From: Sphagnum compactum | Lineage: Eukaryota > Bryophyta > Sphagnopsida > Sphagnales | Length of the DNA: 64,000 nucleotides | Assembly (NCBI GenBank): GCA_965153455.1 | Contig: OZ234495.1 | Span: 13,016,875-13,080,874, forward strand | Direction of reading: 5' to 3' | Shown here: positions 13,901-22,344 of the stretch, in pieces | Numbering within the stretch: the stretch's first letter is position 1 | Layout of the letters: each line of letters opens with the position of its first letter | Program-made: the position numbers and the translations under genes | The notes under the pieces: generated by a model | The model's input: only the letters and a program-made list of their open reading frames with translations | What the model was told of the DNA's origin: nothing | The model's database searches: none

Positions 13901-14658
13901 AATTCTCTCTTGCCTCTTCTTCTTCTTCTTCCAAAGCCAATATGGCATCATGAGCAGGAACTTCTGCCGCCTCTGACTCTGATGGAAGGCGTTGTGAACA
14001 CATACCAAAAAGTCTTCGTCTTTCTCCTTTTTCCCCTCTGCTTCTGCCATGCCCTAGTCAATCGTCAGGCTATCTCTAGATCTATATCTCACCAGCTTCA
14101 CAAATTCCACTCCTTGCATTCACTGACTGCTGCTACAGTGCTGCATCTATTGAAACCAAAACAGAAAAAAGTCCGTAATTCTGAGACTTTGAGAGATCTA
14201 CTTGCCTTAGTACCGAATTAGCTGAAGAGAAGAAGGATTGGAATATTGCCTGAGCTTGGAACAGTACCAGCAAAAGCAACTTCTGAGGGTCCGGAATCTG
14301 AGGCTGAGGAAGAACATCGACGTAATAAGCAGATTTCCTCGGCAGCCAAGCTCCCGGCTGCAAATCCATCTGAGCTCAAGGGCGTAGCTGCTACAGATTT
14401 ATCTACAGTACGACACACGTCTCCAGCATTGTCTACTGGTTCTCCTCTCGCAATCGAAGGAGAAGGAGAAGGCCCGTGCTGCGAGCTCGCAGCCAAGAAC
14501 TTCCTCCTTGACGATCCATCGCTCAAATGGTCGATAGCAGAGGTTGCCGGTATATCAGCGGGATCTTTGGGAATCGGGGGAGGGAGACTCGACCGATGAC
14601 GCTTGATAGAGAGACGAAGGCGCTTAGGAGGAGGAGCAGCAGCCTCAGCCTCCCTCAT
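11000..14658 (-). pseudogene. RFWD3-like E3 ubiquitin ligase fragment: acidic N-terminus, RING and coiled coil, no WD40
   Basis: RFWD3 proteins are ubiquitin ligases of DNA repair with an N-terminal RING, a coiled coil and C-terminal WD40 repeats. Read on the minus strand, the start is probably ATG at 14658 (MREAEAAAPPPKRLRL). Acidic exons follow at about 14000-13620 and 13507-13234 (VVEISDEE, ending in phase 1). Then 13118-12986 gives CPICMGEAWTSIGSHRI, 12790-12712 gives SLACGHLFGKSCIKRW, 12481-12383 gives CPQCNCRARVEDLRTLYV, and 12022-11987 gives ISELMEEIHHSQ. From 13234 down the phases join exactly (1, 2, 0, 0) and the C3HC4-type ligands are complete. An exon from 11667 down stays open in phase (ALLLVLCPEQHNALNAFQ) but shows no known domain. 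No WD40 coding is present before the transposon end at 10387, so substrate recognition should be lost. It lies wholly inside the CACTA-type element. Confidence 0.75.
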
Positions 14659-14770
14659 CCTCAACCACTCTCTTGAGCATGCCAAGGTTTTCTTCTCACA
14701 GAAAGAAAACAGATATACAGAGAAAAAAAACACGAGAATTTGAAACGCCTAAACAAACAATGACACTAAG

Positions 14771-14790
14771 CTCTCTCTCTCTCTCTCTCT
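14771..14790. repeat. (CT)10 microsatellite at the EXO70/RFWD3 junction
   Basis: Ten CT units separate the last recognisable EXO70 codons from the 5' flank of the RFWD3-like fragment, so this may mark the joint between captured segments. Confidence 0.8.
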
Positions 14791-14792
14791 AG

Positions 14793-15523
14793 AAGAGATC
14801 AAATCCACTGTCGTCGGCACAATTTCTCTGGGTCTTGCCACCGGGAGAACGTCTTCGTCTTCATCTCCGGCGGCATCTTCCTCCCCGGAGGAGCTGATCT
14901 CCGATGCTGCTGCGGCATCATCTACGGTATGATGACGATCCAGCCACTGCCATGGAGTCAAAGAGCCAATCCGGGTCCACATATCGGCTGTTCTGCGCAA
15001 GCAAGTGGCAGAACTCCTCCTCTAGTCTCTCCATCGCCAGCTGAATCACGTTCTGTGCTCTCTCCAGGGTTGCAGGCTGCTGCTCCTCTTCCTTGTTTTG
15101 CACGGACAACTGATCCAGCAGGTTCTGTACCGCGTCCACCGCTTCCAGATAAGTGGAAGCCTCCTCTTCCGGGCACTCGAAAATCCTCTGCTGCTTGGCT
15201 CGCTCTGAGTATCCCAGATGCCATCGAACCACCACATCCTCCGCATGATCAAAGCGCGATTCGATCATCTTCGAACTGCCTGCGCCCCGTGAAGAAGGTC
15301 GGGAACGCTTCGACTGCAGATCCTCATCTGTAGCTGTTGTGCCTACTTCATGCGAGGTACTAAACTCTAACTTCTTGGGCTTGTCATTCATGCTGGAGAA
15401 TCTGTGATCAAAGTTCGAGAGAACTTGGAGCACGTCGTCCGTCATTGCAGTATCTGTGGTGCCTAACGATCTCACAATCTGTTGTGCTGTGATTAGAACT
15501 CGCTCTTCTCCATCTGCTGCCAT
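14793..15523 (-). pseudogene. EXO70 exocyst subunit, 5' fragment with frameshift
   Basis: EXO70 is the exocyst subunit that tethers secretory vesicles at the plasma membrane. The minus-strand start is ATG at 15523 (MAADGEERVLITAQQIVRS), followed by the usual N-terminal landmarks: LSNFDHRFSSM, AEDVVVRWH, YLEAVDAVQNLLDQLSV, AMERLEEEFCHLLAQNS, VDPDWLFDS. The frame then stops near 14920. The expected next segment continues in another frame (EISSSGEEDAAG, LPVARPREIVP) and ends at 14793, beside a (CT)10 tract. Only about 240 of the usual 600-700 residues remain and the helical-rod body is missing. Two telo-box motifs (15961-15969 and 15982-15990) lie upstream, so its promoter may have been taken too. 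It sits inside the CACTA-type element, upstream of and in the same orientation as the RFWD3-like fragment. Confidence 0.8.
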
Positions 15524-15960
15524 CGGCCGCGGTATTGCCGTATCCCGCACGCAACGCGATGATCTAACCAGTGGTACAAAAACACGGCGAGCCCTCTTCT
15601 ATAACCTCCAAATCAAGTCATCCTTGCCAAGGAAAAAAAATCACACACAGCAGCAAAGAAGAAGCTCCTGCCTCGCTCCTCTACCGAAACAGAGACAAAA
15701 AGAAGCCTCTTCTCTCTGCACTTCTCCACCCCGTCCTCCTCCAAAGCTCATGAACAATATCCGCTAGTACTACTCTAACTGGTTTCCCACCATCCTAGAA
15801 CTCTCCCAAAAACACCAAACAAGCCAGACCTAAGCAGTTCTTAGTCTGGAAAAGCAGTAAGCAAGCAAGCAAGCAAAAAGGGCTCTGCAATTCCTCTAAC
15901 AAAGCCCAATCTGCAAACGAGAAATTGTGCACAACCAAGAGAAGAGTGAAGTAAATCTCA

Positions 15961-15990
15961 TTAGGGTTTCCAACGCCAAGGTTTAGGGTT
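15961..15990 (-). promoter_or_regulatory. Pair of telo-box motifs upstream of the EXO70 fragment
   Basis: TTAGGGTTT (15961-15969) and TTTAGGGTT (15982-15990) are about 440 bp upstream of the EXO70 start. Telo boxes are common in plant promoters and 5' UTRs of growth-related genes. Their function here is inferred. Confidence 0.35.
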
Positions 15991-16119
15991 CCGCTGAGAA
16001 GCTCGAGACAGACACCGAAGACCACGACAGTACTCTCCCGCGTTCTCCAATCGTGTTTGAAAAAACAGTCGCTGGCTACAAAAAATGTGTACCTAGCTTA
16101 CCAAAAGACCATAGTTGGC

Positions 16120-16362
16120 CTATTTTGGTTGCACATGCAACTATGAGTATATGCATATCATATATATACGATGATATATCACAAAAATCATCCAAAGGTT
16201 GGGATGAAGGTGATCATAATTGCACCATAGTTGCATACACACCCAAAAAGGGGGCAAAAATCCGTTGTAGTTGCATAAAAAACCAAAGATAGTTGCATGC
16301 GACCGACAATTGCATCCCAGTTGCAAACATGGTGGTTGCATATGACAGAATTTCTAGTATTG
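16120..16362 (-). repeat. Right terminal and subterminal repeat region of the CACTA-type element
   Basis: GTTGCA/TGCAAC units (for example near 16128, 16220, 16268, 16294, 16320 and 16335) lead to the terminus ATTTCTAGTATTG, the inverted counterpart of the left end with one substitution. Confidence 0.7.
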
Positions 16363-16563
16363 AAAAACCAAACCCAAATCCAACTAAAACAACAATGCAA
16401 CAATCACTTGAAATGAAACCATTTAGGGTTAGGGTTATAAGATTTACAAGCTATGTTCTTCAAACCATAATATGGGTCACAAGTTCACTACTTACAAGTA
16501 ACCACTATTGTGTTTAATGTCCTCAAGACAGCAGAAGCTTGTCAACAAGCTTTTGTCCTGTGA

Positions 16564-17718
16564 TCATTGAGCTCGCTCATATTCTTTTCCAAGCGTTAGT
16601 GCACGATCTAATCGTTCACATATACTTTTGAAGGTAGGCCTTTTCAAAGGATCAAGATCCCAACATTCAAACAGCAAATCCTGTGTCGACAGACCAACAT
16701 GGTTTGGTAGCTCTAGTTTGTTTCCATCGAGAACCCAAGAATAGTCCATCTTTCTACGATCTTCGAAAGGGATACATCCCGTGAGAACCTCATAGTAGGT
16801 CATGGCATAGCTGTAAACATCCGCCATTTCTGTGAAGGTGTTTGATGTGATGTTGTCGTTTTGTTGAGCGAGTAAAATCTCAGGAGCTCGCCAAAAACCT
16901 GTGCCCCAAACCCCAACAGAACATTCATAATCCGCTACACGACACCTCATAAAATACGCGTTGTCAACCTCTCCGAACATGAGGGCATCATCTGTGGCCC
17001 CTGTAAATGCAATGAGAACGTTGGCTGCTTTGAGGTCTCGGTGAAGTATCTCATGTTGGTGCAGATTTGACATCCCTGTTGCAATGTCAAACATGATCTG
17101 TTTGACTTGAGCTTTTGTGAAAGGTGGTCTTTGATTGTTGTTTTGCTGCATCCTCCTATCGATGAGTGTGCGTAGGTCACCCCAAAATTTGGGCAATCTA
17201 AAAGCAAACCTTCCATCTTCAAACAAATGTGCGGTGTCTATCATACAAATAGATGAACAATCGGACATGTCTACAACACTAAACATTCCGTCGAGCAATT
17301 CCTTTTGCAAGTCTTGCAAGGAAAACCCATGCTTGAACACCTTGTACACCCACCCTTTTTTATGTATGTCTTCAAAGATTTCAGCTTGGGCACCCTTTCC
17401 GATTAGCTTCATACCCATTGGAAGCTTCTTGTTCCAACTCTTGAAAACAAATGGACATGTTGTATGCAGTGTTTTAAAGATCTCCATATTCTTGGCTTTT
17501 GCCGAATCACATGTTGATCGCAACACACTCCAGTGGACTTCAATTTCCCTCTCAATATCGCTTTCGCTTTCAGTTTCACTTTCAAGCTTGCTCTTTTGGT
17601 GCATTGTGTGCCCAATATGGCAAAAAAATGTGAAACCGATGCTTGCCAGTATGAGACTTCTCAGATATCTTGGCATCAATGATTCTATTATGCTACCAAG
17701 GCCAAAATTTCTGAACAT
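16564..17718 (-). CDS. Intronless serine/threonine protein kinase with DYE instead of DFG
   Basis: The 384-residue frame from ATG at 17718 is a complete kinase domain. Landmarks are the glycine loop GKGAQAEIF (107-115), the ATP-binding Lys in VYKVFK (126), the catalytic loop HRDLKAANVL (226-235), DYE (263-265) where most kinases have DFG, and the activation-segment end GTGFWRAPEIL (272-282). An N-terminal hydrophobic stretch (RSLILASIGFTFFCHIG, about residues 20-36) may be a membrane anchor, followed by a Ser/Glu-rich coil. The metal-binding Asp is kept, so activity is possible. Kinases with VADxECSVG...GTGFWRAPEIL occur, as I recall, in non-flowering plants. The substrate is unknown. The frame stays open upstream of 17718 without a better ATG, so an upstream exon cannot be excluded. 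It starts only about 200 bp from the CACTA-type element. Confidence 0.8.
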   Translation of the reverse strand: MFRNFGLGSIIESLMPRYLRSLILASIGFTFFCHIGHTMHQKSKLESETESESDIEREIEVHWSVLRSTCDSAKAKNMEIFKTLHTTCPFVFKSWNKKLPMGMKLIGKGAQAEIFEDIHKKGWVYKVFKHGFSLQDLQKELLDGMFSVVDMSDCSSICMIDTAHLFEDGRFAFRLPKFWGDLRTLIDRRMQQNNNQRPPFTKAQVKQIMFDIATGMSNLHQHEILHRDLKAANVLIAFTGATDDALMFGEVDNAYFMRCRVADYECSVGVWGTGFWRAPEILLAQQNDNITSNTFTEMADVYSYAMTYYEVLTGCIPFEDRRKMDYSWVLDGNKLELPNHVGLSTQDLLFECWDLDPLKRPTFKSICERLDRALTLGKEYERAQ

Positions 17719-18348
17719 GACTACAAACACTTTTCTTACACAAATAGTATGCTGCCAAAGCAATTGAAACCACTCGTCTATGTTGCACACCACAATCAAG
17801 CTATACCATTCCCCTATTAGACCTACCTCTATGCAACATCATCACAGCCAATTGTGGGGTTCTAGTTTTGATTGCTACGCTTAATACTATTTATGAATTG
17901 GGTCCATGAGAAGAAGCAACAGGATTTAGACCTTGGAGCTCATGTCCTTGAATGACAAACAATTCAAGAGATAATACAACGCACTTGACAAGAAGAAGCC
18001 CTTGACAACATCAAGATGATCTTGCAGACAACGTCCAAGATAGTTTCCATACATCACCACCAAATTACACACATATATGTCCAGAGAAATGAAAGGAAGG
18101 GGCACTTTGCAATGGATCTGCTTCGAAAGATCGCCGAACGCGGGGGAAAACAGACGCGGCACCAGCGACGACGAGACAGAGTCGCTGTCAGAGTGTGAAC
18201 AGACCAGCCAGCACCCACCAGACTGGTAGATATAAATGCTTGGAAGGGACCATTTTGGCTTGCTTATTACTAGGAGTCAGGGTTGAAAAAACTTGGGGCC
18301 AACTTTGAGCATTTTTGGGTTGTTGTTTGGCCCCAAGTTACTAATAAA
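17719..18348. other. Upstream flank of the kinase gene; no gene seen
   Basis: Contains the likely promoter of the minus-strand kinase and, at 18290-18339, a perfect 13-bp inverted repeat. Open frames here are short and unconvincing. Confidence 0.4.
18290..18339. repeat. Perfect 13-bp hairpin beside the Helitron-like insertion
   Basis: AACTTGGGGCCAA (18290-18302) is mirrored by TTGGCCCCAAGTT (18327-18339) with a 24-nt loop. It ends 9 bp before the 3' terminus of the Helitron-like element. Confidence 0.8.
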
Positions 18349-19245
18349 CTAGTTTGAACCCCGTGCCTAATGCACAGGTGTGTTATTTCAACAATGTTTG
18401 GTTCATGTTTTAGTTGTTTTTAAAAACTTTTATCTTTTTTATTTTGATTTTTGTGTGTTTTTTGTTTTTATTATTATTTTGGTAATAATAAAAATAAAGT
18501 GTTTCTTTTTCACTTTTGTATTTTTGTTTATTTGGATGCAAGTTTGAAGTTTGGAGAAAGAAGACACACCTCATTCTTTTTCAAGTAGAGTTTTCCTTCA
18601 TTATTATAAGTTTTATTTTTTCTTATTTTCTACACTTTATTTTTGTAATTTTTTTCTTTCAAAATGATTTTACTGTATTTCCCTTTCCTTGTTTCATTTG
18701 TTTCCATTCCTTTTCTATAGTTTTTGTGTTTTTACTTTTTTTTTGTTTATGTTTGTTTCATGTTTTAATTTTTTCTATTCTTATTTTGTCTATCTTCATT
18801 TTTTTTCTATTTTTATGCGTTTATTTATTTATTTAGTTTTTATTTTCTTTTCCAGAAATTTTTTAGTTTTTCTAATATGTTTTGTAATAAAAATTAATTT
18901 TTAAGAAAAAGTATTTTTGACTAGATGCAGGTTTGAAGTTTGGAAAAAGAAGACAAACCTCATTATTTTTTCAAGTATGGTTTTTTTTCTCTTTCTTTTG
19001 CTCTCTCTTTTGTTTCTTATTTTTTGTCATCTATTTTTTAATTTTCTTTTAAGATTACTGTATTTCCCTTTTTTGTTTCATGTTTAAGTGTTTACAAAAA
19101 AATTCTAATTGTTAAAGTGTTTTTCTGTTTTTTTTTTTTTCTAGTTTTTTCCCTTTTTAAAATATATATTTGTTCTGTTTGGATGGATGACGGGACGGAT
19201 GACGGGATGGATGACGGACGGTTGGATGGATGGAAAGCTTCATTT
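18349..19245 (-). mobile_element. Helitron-like element, copy A (non-autonomous)
   Basis: Read on the minus strand, the 3' end is a GC hairpin (18359-18378, CCTGTGC-ATTA-GGCACGGGG), 6 nt, then CTAG (18352-18349) followed by T, matching Helitron rules (hairpin near the end, CTRR terminus, A/T target). The body is AT-rich and homologous in inverted orientation to 40555-41517, including a GGATGGATGACGG array at the inner end. There is no Rep/helicase coding. Phe-rich open frames across it are artefacts of T-rich sequence. The 5' end is placed only roughly. Confidence 0.6.
19190..19245 (+). repeat. GGATGGATGACGG array, copy 1
   Basis: Imperfect units of GGATGGATGACGGGACGGATGA end at AAGCTTCATTT. 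The same combination recurs at 20229-20322, 20480-20612 and 40545-40665, and in worn form at 39410-39500. Confidence 0.7.
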
Positions 19246-20228
19246 CAGAGTCACCAATTCTGCAGAAAGTGTCAATTCTGCACATTAATACGGACTTACA
19301 CACTGATTCTGCGACGTGTAACCTTACTGGGCTCGTCCGAAGGATACCGGCCAGTGATAACTTACCTGCCAGAACCGGCCTCGGATAATCGAATTATTTT
19401 GTACAATTCCACCAGGAATGCTGGGGCCTGAGGGCATAATAACCACTGGGCCTGATGGTAAAAAGGTTTTTAAAAATAACGTGAAGCTTGTGTCCGCTTT
19501 TTGAAATGCCTGGCGAGCTTTTACACTCTGTAAAAGCAAGTCAGTGCAAGTAAAATATCTGTCGGAGGCTTTTTACGCTCAGTAAAAAGCCTCCTACGGG
19601 GCCAGCATGATATTTTTGGGCCCAAAACGGTCGGTTACTCGTCGGTTAACCCCCCCACCCGTCCCCTCCCCTCCCCTCCCCTCCCCTCCCCGAAAGAGGT
19701 GACCATACGCAACTGGACAGACACTTTCCCACGACAATCTCACCGAACTTATGCGGCCACATCAATAAATGTCTTCTAGAACGGGGCACCGAACTTTTTG
19801 CCCCAAAGGAAAGGCGAAGGGACTGGGACTGTTCCCTTTGTTTGGTTGGTTGGTTGGGATGGCAATTTGCAACGCAAAACAAAACAACACAAACAATAAT
19901 AAATAATAAATAATACCGCAAACCCGAAAAATATCAAATTAGAAATCGCCCAACGGCTGTTTGCCCAGGCTACTTCCTGGACACTTGGCAGCTTGTGGGT
20001 ACACGTGGACACATCACATTGGATCAATTGGCAAGGACGGCGGTCCAGATAGCAGTGGTGATCGGATTTCTGGCGACGTGGCAGAGTTCTATTTCTACTT
20101 TCTTTGGTCAGAGTCTAAATACCGACTGGTTCCTAGTCAAGAGCATGCTGCAGTAATGATGTAGCGGGTGAACGGTAGATACTATGTATATACTTTGGGC
20201 CCTACAGTTCTATACTCTTACTTTCTGC
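19246..20228. other. GC-richer non-coding stretch with hairpins and a (TCCCC)n tract
   Basis: Contains two related hairpins (19517-19537 and 19564-19594), a (TCCCC)n tract around 19662-19690 and TTGG repeats near 19850. The open frames (such as a Gly-rich one at 19646-19921) arise from the simple repeats. I see no gene. Confidence 0.45.
19517..19594. repeat. Twin hairpins sharing TTTTACRCTCWGTAAAA
   Basis: GCTTTTAC-ACTCT-GTAAAAGC (19517-19537) has 8-bp arms. GGAGGCTTTTTAC-GCTCA-GTAAAAAGCCTCC (19564-19594, arms 13 bp, loop 5) is perfect. The cores are nearly identical and 47 bp apart. Confidence 0.85.
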
Positions 20229-20322
20229 ATGGATAACCGGACGGATGGACGGAGGGACGACAGGACAGATGGACGACGGGACGGATTCAGGGGAAGCTTC
20301 ATTTTTCATCCCGACGTTTTTT
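20229..20322 (+). repeat. GGATGGATGACGG array with conserved 3' core, copy 2
   Basis: Imperfect GGACGGATGGACGG units run into GGATTCAGGGGAAGCTTC and then a conserved ATTTTTCATCCCGACG tail. On the minus strand the core would encode MKNEASPES. Confidence 0.7.
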
Positions 20323-20479
20323 ACTATACAAATTGACTTCTTCCAACCGTACAAATCGACGTTTGCTGCTTGCTTGCTGGACGGTGCATAAATTACATAT
20401 AGGATGGAGGGCCATTCCTGGTTTCTTTCCTTCCCATTCTTGGTGGGCAGAAAGCTACAGCGTCAACTTGCAGGCTGTC

Positions 20480-20612
20480 GATTCGCATGGATGACCGGAC
20501 GGATTCAAGGATGGATGACGAATGGACGGACGGAGGCACGACCGGATGGATGACAGACTGAACGGATTCAAGGGAAGCTTCATTTTTCATCTCGACATCT
20601 TTTACTATATAT
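20480..20612 (+). repeat. GGATGGATGACGG array with conserved 3' core, copy 3
   Basis: Same organisation as the copy at 20229, with the core GGATTCAAGGGAAGCTTC followed by ATTTTTCATCTCGACAT and TTTTACTATAT. On the minus strand the core would encode MKNEASLES. Confidence 0.7.
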
Positions 20613-21379
20613 AATAACCGGTCTTAACCAGAAAAGATCCGGCGCTGTATGAAAGAACCGACCAAAACTGGTGAAAACCACTGCTATTTAGCCGCCTTGT
20701 GCTAAACCCTAATATAGTTTTGTTAAACCTTAAACCCCCTTCCCAGTTTTTTTCCCCCTGATCTCAGGTTTTTTTTTTTGGAACTTTATTTTCTCCCCGC
20801 CTCACACCTTTTTTTTGTTTTTTTTGTTTTGTGGCTTTTGAAACTTTTCCCACCCACCTACTGCCCCCCACTGTCCCCCACCCACCTACTAACCTATATA
20901 TTTAAATTAAAAGTACTACCCCCCCACCAATCTACTCACCTGTAAATTTCAAATGTGCTACTTTCATTCCTACCCACCCCATCTATTTATCTACCTACCT
21001 GCCCTTCTACCTTCCTACCTACCAACACTTTAAGTAAGTACCTACCAAACCCCACCTACCTACTTGGTTGCCACTCCAAAAGACCCCCAATGGTTGACAA
21101 CGATGAAGAAAGAATAAAATGGAGGTATTGCATGGAGCTTGGTTTTGTTCACTCAAACAAATAAATAAGGACATGATTAAAAATTTGACACCTCTTATAT
21201 AAGGGTATTGCAAGTTCTGCTCAGAAAGTGTTTTCCACGATGGGGGTATTACAAACCAAGTGGATAATCAAAGCAATATGGAGTTCTAGTTCAATTTAAA
21301 CACATTTAATGCATGTTATACTCATGTTCATAAAGTAAAATACTTAATGACGTGCAATACGCTTTTTTGGGTCTCCTTG
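20613..21379. other. Non-coding stretch with CCTACC-type low complexity
   Basis: Pyrimidine-rich runs (CCCCACC, TACCTACC) between about 20840 and 21065; no gene seen. Confidence 0.4.
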
Positions 21380-21830
21380 AAATAGTTTAACTCCATATCA
21401 TATCTTTTAAAACTTGGAGAGGCATTGCATAACTATAAACATAAAAGGAATGCAATACCTACACAATAAACACCATGGGCTAAATTATTTTGGTCTAGGG
21501 TATTAAAAGGGTATTTCTCGTGCCTAGAAGGACTCAAATGCATTACCCCTCTCAGGGTATCCTAGAAATACATTGCATATATTTTGAAATGTGAAAGGGT
21601 ATTGCATAGCCCTACCAAAACCTACAAGGAAACCAATAACCTGCTTGGGGTATTCAATAAACACCATGGTCTACATTATTTTGGTCTAAACTATCAGAGT
21701 GGTATTGTTCATGTTTAAGAATACTCAATGCACATGCAATACCCCTTGTAGGGAATCTTAAAAATCCTTTCGGCTCTGTAACATATCTTTTGAAACTTGC
21801 AAGGGTATTGCATAATCATACCAATTTTAA
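21380..21830 (+). repeat. Tandem repeat, about 180-205-bp units
   Basis: The phrase CATATCTTTTRAAACTTG followed by GGGTATTGCATA recurs at about 21403, 21583 and 21787, and AATAAACACCATGG-CTA recurs at about 21465 and 21657. At least 2.3 diverged units. Confidence 0.6.
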
Positions 21831-21834
21831 TTTT

Positions 21835-22235
21835 TTTAAAACAATATTCGCATCATATTGCGATAACAATCCAAACCATGAAACTAAAGGATTTTTTCAT
21901 AAAAAAACTTATTCCATGCTCAATATATCATGCCCTATACATTGATTCAAATAAATGAAGGTATTATAAAGTTGGTCACATTGATGGTGAAAGGACTTGA
22001 GCAAAGTTTTTAAATATAAATGCAATATTCATATCGTATTGTGATAATTCACTAACCATGAAACATAAGAAAGTTTTTAAATTTTGATCCCCCCCCCCCC
22101 CTATATATCATGAAATTCATGTTTTCAAAATTATTTGTTCACCTTACAATATGATTTAACATATATAAAATTGAATGTAATGCAAAATTGGTCACTTGAT
22201 GGTATAAGGGATTAAGATTTAATGTAATTTTATTA
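21835..22235 (+). repeat. Second tandem repeat, about 180-215-bp units
   Basis: CAATATTCRYATCRTATTG plus ACCATGAAAC recurs at 21842 and 22023. GTTGGTCACATTGATGG (21970) is matched by ATTGGTCACTTGATGG (22184). A C13 run lies at 22089-22101. Confidence 0.55.
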
Positions 22236-22344
22236 CTTAATGTTAAGAATTCAAAGTTTGTCAAAATCAAAAAATTAAAAGTTCATTTTTTACATTTCTT
22301 CAATGATGTAAATATTTGTGTTTTTCCTTCTTAAAGGTGTAAAA

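Larger units (their letters stand above)
10387..16362. mobile_element. CACTA-type DNA transposon carrying captured gene fragments (5976 bp)
   Basis: The left end reads CACTACTAGAAATT; the right end, reverse-complemented, reads CAATACTAGAAATT (one mismatch in 14). Both are flanked by AAA (10384-10386 and 16363-16365), matching the 3-bp target duplication typical of CACTA (EnSpm/CMC) elements. Both subterminal regions (about 10400-10640 and 16120-16350) are packed with TGCAAC/GTTGCA motifs in both orientations, as expected of transposase-binding subterminal repeats. No CACTA transposase is seen. Instead the interior holds intron-containing pieces of RFWD3-like and EXO70 genes, both on the minus strand. 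Ends, duplication and cargo are seen; the family assignment rests on known CACTA structure; capture is inference. Confidence 0.8.

Noticed and set aside
18516-18904. Phe-rich frames resembling membrane proteins
   Set aside because: They are produced by T-rich repeat sequence and appear in mirror image in the inverted copy at 40683-41164.
19646-19921. 91-codon minus-strand frame with a signal-like hydrophobic start
   Set aside because: The C-terminal half is translated from the (TCCCC)n tract, and no codon-usage or splice support exists.
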